NCBI GenBank assembly: GCA_001404055.1 | Contig: CXTY01000018.1 | Coordinates: forward strand, 62,001-126,000 | Source of the DNA: Roseibium album | GTDB lineage: Bacteria > Pseudomonadota > Alphaproteobacteria > Rhizobiales > Stappiaceae | DNA: 64,000 nucleotides | Reading direction: 5' to 3' | Shown here: one piece after another, positions 1 through 7,837 of the stretch | How positions within the stretch are numbered: position 1 is the first letter of the stretch | Layout: every line of letters starts with the position of its first letter | Notes under the pieces: model-generated | What the model was told of the DNA's origin: nothing | Database searches by the model: none | What the model saw: the letters and a program-made list of their open reading frames with translations, nothing else | Made by a program: the position numbers and the translations under genes

Positions 1-4
1 CCGG

Positions 5-436
5 TCAGCCGCAATCCGCGATCAACCCAGCTGCCTCGATGCCAGCAACAGCACAAGCTTCGTCATTGTCGGATGTATCTCCGGTAACTCCGACCGCGCC
101 GAGTGTTTCGCCGTCTTCGTTCTTGATCAGCACGCCGCCGGGTACGGGAACAATTGCACCGCCGGAAACCCCATTCAGCGCATTGACGAAATGAGGCCGG
201 GTCTCTGCGTTTGCATTGAGCCATCTTGTTCCGGTGCCAACGGCTAGTGCACCAATGGCTTTTCCAGAAGCAATCTGCGGTCGCATGATAGATGAACCAT
301 CCTGTCTTTTGAGAAGTGTCGTGTGGCCGCCCGCATCGAGTACGGCTACCGTCAAGGGTTTCAAACCCAGACTTGCAGCCTTGTCCAATGCGTTGGAAGT
401 GATGGTCTCTGCCGTTGAAAGTGTGAGTTTGCGCAT
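5..436 (-). CDS. GlcG/HbpS-family protein
   Basis: A 143-residue protein that reads through its whole length as a GlcG/HbpS-type domain: the N-terminal helix MRKLTLSTAETI, then AVLDAGGH, and a glycine-rich C-terminal half with GGVLIKNEDGETLGAVGVTGD. Family members are small soluble alpha/beta proteins found near glycolate and other catabolic genes or as heme-binding proteins. The reaction or ligand here is not known. The longest open frame is much longer, but I start at the ATG ending at 436 because GGAGAA lies 8 bases upstream and homology begins there. It is divergent from the gamma-glutamyltransferase-family gene, with a 135-bp gap that could hold both promoters. There is no signal peptide. 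Confidence 0.85.
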   Translation of the reverse strand: MRKLTLSTAETITSNALDKAASLGLKPLTVAVLDAGGHTTLLKRQDGSSIMRPQIASGKAIGALAVGTGTRWLNANAETRPHFVNALNGVSGGAIVPVPGGVLIKNEDGETLGAVGVTGDTSDNDEACAVAGIEAAGLIADCG

Positions 437-571
437 TTTGCCAGTTCTCCTTAAGGTGCAGCCGCGTTGCTGATTTGCTAGCAGAGCAGGGTGTTGGCGA
501 ATAGGCGACATTTCCGAGAAGCTATTACGGCGATTTGGAAAAAGTGAAAGAAATCGGGTGGGAGTAAAGCA

Positions 572-2167
572 GTGAAGCGGGATTTTCAGGCACCAGGCAG
601 GTCTCCGGTTTTTGCGCGGGAGGCAGCTGCGGCGACCTCGCACCCTTTGGCCACCAGTGCTGCGCTTGAAGTCCTTCAGGAAGGCGGTAATGCCGTTGAT
701 GCGGCGATTGCTGCTGTTGCCGTTCAGTGTGTTGTCGAACCACACATGACGGGTGTCGGCGGTGACTGTTTTGCCATTGTCATGGAGTCGGACGGACGCC
801 TTACCGGCTTTAACGGGTCGGGCGCTGCCCCGCGCGCTGCAACGCCTGAAAAACTTGCCGAGCTCGGTGTAACTGAAATTACCGACACTTCCCCGCATGC
901 CGTGACAGTTCCAGGTGCCGTCAGAGCCTGGGAAACACTTCTCAAGGCGCATGGCACCAGAGATTTCAAGACGCTTTTTAAACGCGCTGTCCAGTATGCA
1001 CGTGAAGGGTTTCCTGTTGCGCCACGCGTTGCCTACGATTGGGCAAAGGACGTTGAGAAACTTGCGGGCGACCCCGTTACCGCTGCAAGGTACCTGATCG
1101 ATGGAGAGGCTCCTGAAGTTGGTGCAATTCTGAAGTTCCCTCATCTGGCCGAGACACTGGAAGCCATCGGTGAAAGAGGCTCAGACGCGATCTACGCTGG
1201 CAAGATCGCCGAGGATATCGTTTCAGCAGTGCGGGCTCGCGGCGGTCTTATGACCAAGGACGACCTGGCCTCCTGTCACACAACAGCCGTTTCGCCTGTC
1301 ATGCGCGACTACCGGGGCCATACCGTTGCCGAGTTGCCGCCCAACGGCCAGGGTATCATTGCACTGGTGATCCTCGGAATTCTGGAACATTTCGATCTGG
1401 CCAGCATGGACCCACTCGGACCGGAGCGGTTCCATCTTGAGATGGAAGCCGCCCGCGTTGCCTATACGGTACGGGACAGGTTCGTTACAGATCCAGGGTA
1501 TATGGATGTCTGCCACTCCGGGCTCATCGGCGATGACTATATCAGTGAGCTTGCAAAACAGATTTCTGTCGACAAGCGTATGGATACCGTGCCTGAATCC
1601 GCTCTGGTACCGCAGACCGACACCGTTTACCTGACGGTTGTCGACAAGGATGGACTGGCGGTTTCGTTCATCAATTCACTGTTCAGCGATTTTGGCAGCG
1701 GCATCATTGCACCTGAAAGCGGTGTCTTGCTGCACTGCCGGGGCAAGTCTTTCAAGGCGGAAGCCGGGCACGCAAACTCGATTGATGGTGGTAAGCGCCC
1801 GATGCACACCATCATCCCGGCAATGGTGTTGAAAGACGGCGCTCCGTGGCTGTCCTTTGGTGTGATGGGGGGGCAATACCAAGCCTGCGGGCATGCCCAT
1901 CTGCTGACCAACATCATCGACTATGGCATGGACGTGCAGGCGGCGATTGATTTTCCGCGCATGTTCTTTGATCTGAACAGCCATCACCTGCAGGCAGAAA
2001 AACTGATACCGTCTTCGACGATTGACGGTCTGCGGGCTCTTGGTCACACGGTCGATCGAGCAGACAGTCCTATTGGTGGCAGCCAGGCGATCATGATCGA
2101 CAAGGCACGGCACATGTTGACGGCCGGTTCCGACCCTCGCAAGGACGGAAATGCAACCGGGTATTGA
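572..2167 (+). CDS. Gamma-glutamyltransferase-family Ntn hydrolase
   Basis: A 531-residue member of the gamma-glutamyltranspeptidase family. These enzymes self-cleave into two subunits, and the new N-terminal Thr is the nucleophile. The start of the domain (HPLATSAALEVLQEGGNAVDAAIA) and the small-subunit start around Thr351 (DTVYLTVVDKDG) are intact, followed by a Gly-Gly segment (VMGGQYQ) typical of the fold. There is no signal peptide, so it is probably cytoplasmic, unlike periplasmic Ggt. Cytoplasmic members include cephalosporin acylase-like and HpxW-type oxamate amidohydrolases, so the substrate is open. The GTG start at 572 has GGAG 7 bases upstream. Downstream neighbours show no clear functional link. 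Confidence 0.88.
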   Translation: MKRDFQAPGRSPVFAREAAAATSHPLATSAALEVLQEGGNAVDAAIAAVAVQCVVEPHMTGVGGDCFAIVMESDGRLTGFNGSGAAPRAATPEKLAELGVTEITDTSPHAVTVPGAVRAWETLLKAHGTRDFKTLFKRAVQYAREGFPVAPRVAYDWAKDVEKLAGDPVTAARYLIDGEAPEVGAILKFPHLAETLEAIGERGSDAIYAGKIAEDIVSAVRARGGLMTKDDLASCHTTAVSPVMRDYRGHTVAELPPNGQGIIALVILGILEHFDLASMDPLGPERFHLEMEAARVAYTVRDRFVTDPGYMDVCHSGLIGDDYISELAKQISVDKRMDTVPESALVPQTDTVYLTVVDKDGLAVSFINSLFSDFGSGIIAPESGVLLHCRGKSFKAEAGHANSIDGGKRPMHTIIPAMVLKDGAPWLSFGVMGGQYQACGHAHLLTNIIDYGMDVQAAIDFPRMFFDLNSHHLQAEKLIPSSTIDGLRALGHTVDRADSPIGGSQAIMIDKARHMLTAGSDPRKDGNATGY

Positions 2168-2266
2168 CGATAGAGCGAACTTCCCCGCGTCAAATTGAAC
2201 CTTGCGGTTCTGACGGCCAAAGTGTTGATTGCTGGCGGACGCGCCTGCATGAAATGAGGTAATCAG

Positions 2267-3652
2267 ATGCTCGGTCTATCGAGACGGGAATTCCTGCTCG
2301 GGAGCACGGGAACCATGGCAGCGTTTGCTGCCGGTGGTTTTGCGGCCAGTCAGGCTGAGGCGGTGACCCACAAGCTTGCCATGTCAAATCTGGACCATCA
2401 GATCCTGCCGGACACGGTGACGAAGGGAATGATGAATTTTTCGCAAGTCGGCCCACCGCCGGTCTTGCGCTTCACGCAGGGCGAAAAAACAGTCATTGAC
2501 GTCGAAAATGGTCTCGACGAAGCGTCGGTGGTTCACTGGCATGGACTGCGGATTGCAAATGCCATGGATGGCGTTCCCTTTCTGACGCAATATCCGATCG
2601 AAGCCGGACAGTCCTACAGGTACGAATTCACGCCGCCTGATGCAGGTACATTCTGGTATCACCCCCATTGCAACACTCTGGAGCAGATGGCCCGTGGGCT
2701 GATAGGTGTTCTTGTGGTTGAAGAAGCTGAGGACCCGGGTTTTGATCAGGACCTGCCGCTGAATATTCGCGATTTTCGACTGGGTGGCGACGGCCAGTTC
2801 ATCAACTTCTACAAGCCACGAAACGCGGCCAGAAGCGGTACGCTCGGCACCGTGTCGACGATCAATTGGCAGGTGGAACCGACATATGAGCTGGAAGCCG
2901 GGAGCCTTGTACGCTTGCGCCTCGCAGTGACCGATATGACGAGGGTTGGTCGGTACGAGATTGCCGGCGCCGAGGCTCAGGTGATCGCCATTGATTCCAA
3001 TCCGCTACCAAGGCCGATACCAGCCAAGGATATGGTGTTGTCACCCGGCCAACGAGCGGATGTTGCCTTGCGCGTCCCGGTCCAAGAAGGTGATGTTGCT
3101 GAATTGGTGCTGCGCCGGAAAGTCGGTGCCAAGATCCTGGTCCGGTTTGTTGCCAAGGGACAAAGCGCAGGGAGGAGACTGGAAGAACTCAAACCGTTGC
3201 CGCCCAACCCCGTGACTCGACCTGATCTCAATAACGCAGAGGTTCTGGAGTTTGTGTTCGGGTGGTCACCGGAAGGAGATGCGCCACAATCCAGTCTTTG
3301 TGGCACGCTTGGCTATTCATTCTGGTCGATCAACAGAACGGCCTGGCCCGGAGATTTGCCCGGTCCGTTTGATCCGCTTGCGACGTTCAAACTTGGCAAG
3401 ACATATATCTTGAGGCTTCGAAACGAGACGCCGAATGCGCACCCGATCCATCTACACGGAGTGTCATTCCAGCTGTTGCGGTCAAACAAGCGCAATATTC
3501 CGCCGCTTGTAACCGACACCGCGTTGTTGCTTTCGGAAGAAACGATGGATGTTGCTCTCGTCGCCGATAACCCGGGCGATTGGGCGTTCCATTGTCATGT
3601 CATCGAACACCAGAAAACCGGACTTGCCGGTTTTCTGAGGATCGAGGACTGA
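2267..3652 (+). CDS. Tat-exported multicopper oxidase
   Basis: A 461-residue periplasmic multicopper oxidase (laccase/CueO/bilirubin oxidase superfamily). The N-terminus SRREFLLG followed by an Ala-rich stretch is a twin-arginine signal. All four copper motifs are present: HWHG at about residue 90, HPH at about 132, HPIHLHG at about 392 and HCHVIEHQKTGL at about 442. Cys443 is the type 1 ligand, and the axial position (443+10) is Leu, not Met, a trait of high-potential laccases. It lacks the Met-rich insert of CueO, so a copper-resistance role cannot be assumed. It lies 99 bp after the gamma-glutamyltransferase-family gene and may be in its transcript. Confidence 0.9.
   Translation: MLGLSRREFLLGSTGTMAAFAAGGFAASQAEAVTHKLAMSNLDHQILPDTVTKGMMNFSQVGPPPVLRFTQGEKTVIDVENGLDEASVVHWHGLRIANAMDGVPFLTQYPIEAGQSYRYEFTPPDAGTFWYHPHCNTLEQMARGLIGVLVVEEAEDPGFDQDLPLNIRDFRLGGDGQFINFYKPRNAARSGTLGTVSTINWQVEPTYELEAGSLVRLRLAVTDMTRVGRYEIAGAEAQVIAIDSNPLPRPIPAKDMVLSPGQRADVALRVPVQEGDVAELVLRRKVGAKILVRFVAKGQSAGRRLEELKPLPPNPVTRPDLNNAEVLEFVFGWSPEGDAPQSSLCGTLGYSFWSINRTAWPGDLPGPFDPLATFKLGKTYILRLRNETPNAHPIHLHGVSFQLLRSNKRNIPPLVTDTALLLSEETMDVALVADNPGDWAFHCHVIEHQKTGLAGFLRIED
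3611..3637 (+). terminator. Hairpin inside the last codons of the multicopper oxidase gene
   Basis: CAGAAAACCGG and CCGGTTTTCTG are perfect 11-bp arms around a 5-base loop. Reading rightward, the 3' arm carries TTTTCTG. The arms encode the type 1 copper loop (QKTGLAGFL). It could end the rightward transcript, with the stop codon only 15 bases further on, but the T-run is inside the stem, so terminator activity is uncertain. Confidence 0.4.
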
Positions 3653-3667
3653 TCAGAAGCGGGGACT

Positions 3668-3976
3668 TCAGACAGAAATGGAATAGGTGTGCTGCTCAGG
3701 CTGCTGCGTGGAGGCACTCGAATATTGAGCCAGATGCTGATTGCGTTCCAGAGTGGTTTCAAAATGCGCCTGATCAGCCAGAAGCTGGGTTGCGTATTCG
3801 GCGTGGGAACCATGGTAGGCTTCGCGCTGCAACGCTGAAGCAGCGATAAAGGCTGGCACCGCTGGGAAATCGCCAGCACTTGTTGCTGCTTGTGAGTCTT
3901 GACTTGAAACAGGTGCAACGATCGGCTTTTGGCGGATACGCAGCGGGTGAATTGCAGAAACAGGCCTTACTTGCAT
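3668..3976 (-). CDS. Small unknown protein A (102 aa)
   Basis: I do not recognise this 102-residue protein. It has a canonical GGAG ribosome site 6 bases before its ATG. It begins MQVRPVSAIHPLRIRQK, has an Ala/Gln-rich middle that looks alpha-helical (residues about 42-85), and ends with a short tail containing a TY pair. There is no signal peptide or membrane segment. It resembles the next gene on the same strand (4206-4538) in three places: a basic start of type M-x-V-x-PV, a central EA(Y/F)-x-x-SH segment, and an QY...TY tail. The two are therefore probably divergent duplicates. It is convergent with the multicopper oxidase gene, only 15 bp from its stop. Function is unknown. Confidence 0.65.
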   Translation of the reverse strand: MQVRPVSAIHPLRIRQKPIVAPVSSQDSQAATSAGDFPAVPAFIAASALQREAYHGSHAEYATQLLADQAHFETTLERNQHLAQYSSASTQQPEQHTYSISV

Positions 3977-4117
3977 TTTAGTCTCCGTGGTGGGCCAGTC
4001 TGTGGCCAGTCTTGTCGGAGGTCCGGGGAAGCCCGGATCTGAGTAAAAGTTCTACGTGTTGTGCTGAGACCAAACTGTGCTGCGCGTCACAAATTGTCTG
4101 AGCCCTTGAAAAGAAGC

Positions 4118-4146
4118 CAAAAAAATACCCGGGGCAGTGCCCCGGG
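4118..4146 (-). terminator. Rho-independent terminator
   Basis: CCCGGGGC and GCCCCGGG form a perfect 8-bp stem with a 3-base loop (4128-4146). On the minus strand the stem is followed by TATTTTTTT. It lies just downstream of the small gene at 4206-4538 and should separate it from small gene A. Confidence 0.85.
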
Positions 4147-4205
4147 CTGAAGGTATCCAGTGGTACATCTGGAAACTGAAAAACTGAGCTTCTCGAACGC
4201 GTCGC

Positions 4206-4538
4206 TTATCGCTCCGTGCTCAAGAGGTGACCTGCAGAGCGCTGGCGCGGCAGTGCGGCCGTGGCGCGGTATGTGTTCACACCGCTGAGCGTCTCTGACT
4301 GTCTGTATTGACTTGCGTGAAGTTCGCTATCTCGAGTCGCAATCAGATGCGCCAGGAAAGCTGAATTCGGGCGGTAGTGCGAGGCAAAGGCTTCCTGTGT
4401 CTGTTCCAGCGTCGGCTGGACAGGAACTGGAAGATGGGAAGCAAAGTTGGCCTTGCGCTCGGTTTCCGTCTCTCCAATAGACGAACGCTTGCGCCTTACA
4501 TTGGCACGTCCTGCAGAGGTTACCGGGTTTACTCGCAC
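4206..4538 (-). CDS. Small unknown protein B (110 aa), paralogue of A
   Basis: An unrecognised 110-residue protein. The open frame extends 22 codons further upstream, but the GTG ending at 4538 has GAGG nine bases before it. From there the protein starts MRVNPVTSAG, which lines up with MQVRPVSAIH of small protein A. A basic NVRRKR stretch follows, then a helical centre containing QEAFASHYRP and ASQYRQ, and an Arg-rich tail. No export signal is visible. A strong terminator follows the gene, so it is probably a monocistronic unit. Conservation across the pair plus good translation signals argue that it is real. The role is unknown. Confidence 0.55.
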   Translation of the reverse strand: MRVNPVTSAGRANVRRKRSSIGETETERKANFASHLPVPVQPTLEQTQEAFASHYRPNSAFLAHLIATRDSELHASQYRQSETLSGVNTYRATAALPRQRSAGHLLSTER

Positions 4539-4842
4539 GTTCAAACGCCTCGTTGTTTCAAAATGGCACGCTCCTAGCGGCCTTGCCTGAAACGTCGCAA
4601 TCACCGTGCCAGTTTAATCCGGCGTTAACCTTTTGTCCGCAGAAAACCGCCAAAACACGTTAAAAAAAGTTAACGAGTTGGTGTGAAACGGCACAGATTG
4701 CGTGAGAATCGGGGATAGCGGTCGTAACTGAATATTTTTGTTGAAACCAGAATGGGACGATTGAACGGAGAATCACCTGCGCGGGAACACGCAGTTCATG
4801 CAGTTGTCTCAATTTGAACCGGGTTCACCGGATGCCGACGCG
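4539..4842. other. Intergenic, no gene seen
   Basis: About 300 bp upstream of small gene B and downstream of the exonuclease gene. The first part should carry the leader and promoter of small gene B. It is relatively A/T-rich around 4640-4740. I see no convincing RNA gene, repeat or further coding sequence. Confidence 0.4.
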
Positions 4843-5514
4843 CTAAAGCTCGGCGGGAGATTGTTGTGCTGGCGTACCGTTCAGGTGAATTGGCAAAGGC
4901 GCTGCGCGGAAAAAATCTTCAGGCGCGAGCCGACCCGTCAGCAAAAGATGTTGCAGGCTGAGCGCAATTGACATGGCGTCATCAACGGCATCGTGGTGCC
5001 GCCTGGGTGAGCCCTTTAGTCCAAAAGTGTCAGCAAGCTCGCCGCTCGTGGTTTTCAGGACATCTTCACGGGGAAGACCTGCCCGCAGCAATAGCTCCAT
5101 GGCGTTTCCGAACCGGTGTGCGGGAATGACGGGTTTGATTTCTGCGACATAACAGCTGACCGCGAGAAGGTTCAGTTCGTCCTTACCCCAGGACCAGAAG
5201 GAACTGCCACCAGAAAACCTGTCGAATTCCGCGAGCGCTTCTTCCAGGGAAATGCCCTCATTCTCGATCTGGGAATTGTCGATTCCGGTCAACTCGACGA
5301 AATATGGGTCGAGATCTGTGCCTTTGCCTAACCGGTCTACGGTTTTGATGAGGAGGCTTTGCGTGTCGAGAACCTTGAAACCCGGTTCAAGGGAAAGTTT
5401 GACCGACCCGATTTGGGCAACACACGGGTCCGGATCATGCGGACCGCACCAGCGGCTGTTCATTGCACCTTCTGCGGTCAGGTATTCGCAGTCGAATATG
5501 GTGACGTGGCTCAT
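4843..5514 (-). CDS. DEDDh-type 3'-5' exonuclease domain protein
   Basis: A 223-residue single-domain nuclease of the RNase T/DnaQ superfamily. The metal-binding acidic residues are visible in order: FDCEY (Exo I, D-x-E, near residue 6), WGKDELNL (Exo II Asp, mid-protein) and HHDAVDDAMSIA (Exo III, H-x(4)-D), which makes it a DEDDh enzyme acting on 3' ends of DNA or RNA. The preferred substrate cannot be told. I start at the internal ATG ending at 5514, where homology begins, rather than at the TTG twelve codons upstream; neither has a strong ribosome site. Confidence 0.82.
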   Translation of the reverse strand: MSHVTIFDCEYLTAEGAMNSRWCGPHDPDPCVAQIGSVKLSLEPGFKVLDTQSLLIKTVDRLGKGTDLDPYFVELTGIDNSQIENEGISLEEALAEFDRFSGGSSFWSWGKDELNLLAVSCYVAEIKPVIPAHRFGNAMELLLRAGLPREDVLKTTSGELADTFGLKGSPRRHHDAVDDAMSIALSLQHLLLTGRLAPEDFFRAAPLPIHLNGTPAQQSPAEL

Positions 5515-5608
5515 TTGGTGGTGATGTCCGTTCCGGGTGCGCGCCCGCAAACCCTAACAAGCGTCAAAGCAGAAGGCGACGCGAAAGTTGAGGCTACTCA
5601 CAAGACAA

Positions 5609-6139
5609 TCATGTGAGGATCAAGAGGACAATGGTGGCCAGCAGCAAAAGTACGGTCGAATAAAACGTCAGAGCAAACCCGAGCGCCCGGCTTGCCGCTC
5701 CATTGGCGTACCCATGCCAGAAAAGCGCTCGCCCGCACAAAAAAAGCAGTGTTGCGGCCGGAAGGGCGCCCAATAGGGAAACTGGCGCGAGTGCGGCGAA
5801 CGCCCCATAAGCCAGGCTCGCCAGAACAGTTTGTTCCAGAGTGTTCTGCAAAACTGCCTGGAGCATCTTTGCGGTATTTGTTCCGGTAGTCAGGCCGCTG
5901 CCGTCAATGTCTTCAGGTGTAAGGAACCGATGTCTTGCCAACGAACCAATGGAGATCATCAGCCACAGGCTGACAAACAAGACCGACTGCGCTGCGAACG
6001 AGAACCGTTCACTTCCTGTGTCCTCGGGCAGCCAATGGTCTGGATAGATCATTGCACCGGCAGTCAGTCCGGCAACTGAGAGCACAACGGCGGCGATCAT
6101 GCCGCGCAATACGCCTTGCTGTTTATTTGAAAGGGGCAT
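5609..6139 (-). CDS. MAPEG-family membrane protein
   Basis: A 176-residue integral membrane protein with four hydrophobic segments (about residues 12-32, 47-66, 105-135 and 150-176). The motif LQNTLEQTVLA near residue 95 is the conserved helix of the MAPEG family (membrane-associated proteins in eicosanoid and glutathione metabolism). Bacterial members are small four-helix inner-membrane proteins whose substrates are mostly unknown; some conjugate glutathione. The gene stands alone, downstream of the exonuclease start and after the rplT terminator, so co-transcription with the ribosomal genes is unlikely. Confidence 0.78.
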   Translation of the reverse strand: MPLSNKQQGVLRGMIAAVVLSVAGLTAGAMIYPDHWLPEDTGSERFSFAAQSVLFVSLWLMISIGSLARHRFLTPEDIDGSGLTTGTNTAKMLQAVLQNTLEQTVLASLAYGAFAALAPVSLLGALPAATLLFLCGRALFWHGYANGAASRALGFALTFYSTVLLLLATIVLLILT

Positions 6140-6195
6140 GATTTGCGCGCTCCATCACCAACCGTTTGATCAGATCAGGGGAACACGGGAGTGCA

Positions 6196-6226
6196 CAAAA
6201 GAAAAGCGCGGCTCAAAGAACCGCGC
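6196..6226 (-). terminator. Terminator after rplT
   Basis: A 9-bp G/C-rich stem with one G-U pair and a 3-base loop (6206-6226), followed on the minus strand by TTTTCTTTT. It ends the rpmI-rplT transcript 28 bp after the rplT stop codon. Confidence 0.85.
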
Positions 6227-6253
6227 TCTCAAATTCGGATCTGGCGTTAGGCC

Positions 6254-6613
6254 TTATGCAGCCAGTGCGCCCTGTGCCTGGTCAACCAGCACTTTGAATG
6301 CTTCCGGCTGGTTGATGGCAAGGTCAGACAGAACCTTGCGGTCGACTTCAATACCGGCCTTGGTAAGACCATTGATGAAGCTGCCGTAGGTCATGCCGTG
6401 CTGACGTGTTGCTGCATTGATGCGCTGGATCCAGAGTGAACGGAAGGTGCGCTTCTTGGCCTTGCGGTCGCGATAAGCGTATTGACCCGCCTTCTCGACA
6501 GCCTGCTTGGCAATGCGAATGGTATTCTTGCGGCGGCCATAGTAGCCTTTGGCGGCCTTCAAAACTTTTTTATGACGAGCGTGGGCAGTTACGCCCCTTT
6601 TGACGCGTGACAT
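6254..6613 (-). CDS. rplT: 50S ribosomal protein L20
   Basis: A 119-residue protein matching L20 throughout: MSRVKRGV start, [15 protein letters not shown], the basic [12 protein letters not shown] segment and the C-terminal globular half ending in [11 protein letters not shown]20 binds 23S rRNA early in large-subunit assembly. The gene follows rpmI by 26 bp in the usual order and ends at a strong terminator. infC, which precedes rpmI in many bacteria, is absent here, so translational control from an infC leader is not possible in cis. Confidence 0.98.
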   Translation of the reverse strand: MSRVKRGVTAHARHKKVLKAAKGYYGRRKNTIRIAKQAVEKAGQYAYRDRKAKKRTFRSLWIQRINAATRQHGMTYGSFINGLTKAGIEVDRKVLSDLAINQPEAFKVLVDQAQGALAA

Positions 6614-6639
6614 CTAGGTAATCTCCTTGGGGGCTGGCG

Positions 6640-6837
6640 TTATGCGTACGGCAGGAACTGCTTCACGACTTTTGCATCCTGATCGCACAACGTGGTGGTG
6701 CCACGGGCGTTGCGGATGAACTTTTTCGTGCGCTTGATCATGCCATGACGCTTGCCGGCCTGCGCGGTTTTCACCTTGCCGGTCGCAGTCACTTTAAAGC
6801 GCTTTTTGGCGCCTGACTTCGTCTTCAGCTTGGGCAT
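6640..6837 (-). CDS. rpmI: 50S ribosomal protein L35
   Basis: A 65-residue, very basic protein: [22 protein letters not shown] start, [17 protein letters not shown] and a VKQFLPYA end, all typical of L35, a component of the large ribosomal subunit. The open frame continues upstream, but the ATG ending at 6837 has AAAGGA at proper spacing and is the family start. It is first of two genes with rplT. The 291-bp leader between it and azoR on the upstream side must hold the promoter; I could not assign boxes with confidence. Confidence 0.97.
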   Translation of the reverse strand: MPKLKTKSGAKKRFKVTATGKVKTAQAGKRHGMIKRTKKFIRNARGTTTLCDQDAKVVKQFLPYA

Positions 6838-7128
6838 TTTGCATCCTTTCGTTAGCGTATCCGTTAAAAACAGACACTTTCTTGTTGGTGCATTCAGAGC
6901 CAACACGGCATGCCCTTGGTTGTCGCAGATGACCTGCACCGAAGTGCAAGAAATCAGTCCACGACGAGCCGGACGACTCTGGACCGGGCGCTTATATGGG
7001 AGGTTTCTCCCGAATGCAACCGAAATCCGCGGGTTTTTTGATGAAACGCCAGCCCAAAAGATCAGGCCAACGGACGGGTTTCGCGCGGATATCGGTTGAA
7101 CACGTCATTATTGGTTTCGGGACTAGCC

Positions 7129-7743
7129 TCAAGCTGCCAATTTGCATTCCTGTTTTGCTGCTTCGACATTGGCCTGAACGGTTTCGGCATCTGCCGTTGT
7201 TCCCTGGACCGAGATGAAGCGAATGTCCCTTATGCCGAGGAAAGAAAGCAGAAACTTAAGGTAGGGTTCGACGAAGTTGGCGGCGGCGAAGGGCTGTCCT
7301 TCCAGATAGCCTTCCGCGCCATATGTACAGACAACAACGGCGCGGCGCGTTTTGGCCAATCCCTGAAAGGACCCGTCTTCATACGCGAAAGTATGTCCCA
7401 TGCGGACGACCTGGTCGATCCAGACTTTCAGAGCAGCAGGAATACTGAAATTGTAGATCGGAGCAGTGATCAGCAGCGTGTCTGCCTCCTGTAGCTCGGC
7501 GATCAGCTGATCTGACAGAGCTGTTGCATCACTGAGCTCCGCGGACATGGCATCAGGCGAGGTATAGAACCCTTCGATGGTTTTCTGGCTGATAATCGGG
7601 ATTGTGCCGTCGGCCACATTTCTGGCAACCACCTTGCAGTCCGGATTTTTCTCGCGGAAACAGGCTTCAAAATGATCGGCGACCGCCGAGGAATGAGATC
7701 CGTTGCGGCGGGAGCTGGAGTTGATGCGCAAAAGTAATGTCAT
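7129..7743 (-). CDS. azoR: FMN-dependent NADH azoreductase
   Basis: A 204-residue flavodoxin-fold quinone/azo reductase of the AzoR (AcpD) family. Visible signatures are the phosphate loop near residues 9-18 (SSSRRNGSHS), the FMN-binding APIYNFSIPAALKVWIDQVVRMGHTF at about residues 93-118 and the CTYGAEGY segment. These homodimers use NAD(P)H to reduce quinones and azo dyes by two electrons and protect against electrophilic stress. The ATG at 7743 has GGAG upstream. It is divergent from a LysR regulator 94 bp away, a common arrangement for such reductases, so regulation by that protein is likely. Confidence 0.93.
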   Translation of the reverse strand: MTLLLRINSSSRRNGSHSSAVADHFEACFREKNPDCKVVARNVADGTIPIISQKTIEGFYTSPDAMSAELSDATALSDQLIAELQEADTLLITAPIYNFSIPAALKVWIDQVVRMGHTFAYEDGSFQGLAKTRRAVVVCTYGAEGYLEGQPFAAANFVEPYLKFLLSFLGIRDIRFISVQGTTADAETVQANVEAAKQECKLAA

Positions 7744-7776
7744 TTTGGGTCTCCTTTGCATGACGACCCACGTTAT

Positions 7777-7795
7777 TTCTGCGCCGTCCGCAGAA
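7777..7795. promoter_or_regulatory. Inverted repeat between azoR and its LysR regulator
   Basis: TTCTGCG and CGCAGAA are perfect 7-bp arms around 5 bases. The repeat sits in the 94-bp divergent intergenic region, 34 bases from azoR and 43 from the LysR gene. This is where a LysR-type regulator would bind to control both. Confidence 0.55.
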
Positions 7796-7837
7796 AAATG
7801 CCTCCCTCTGCAGTATAATCATGCATAAACTGCACGA

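Noticed and set aside
437..1144. Long minus-strand open frame upstream of the GlcG-like gene, and other frames overlapping the gamma-glutamyltransferase-family gene
   Set aside because: The extra 236 residues have no family match, lie antisense to a clear enzyme gene and lack a ribosome site. The GlcG domain starts at the ATG at 436.
6838..7128. infC or a further gene between rpmI and azoR
   Set aside because: The 291-bp gap has only short frames without similarity to translation factor IF-3 or any other protein I know; read as leader and promoter.
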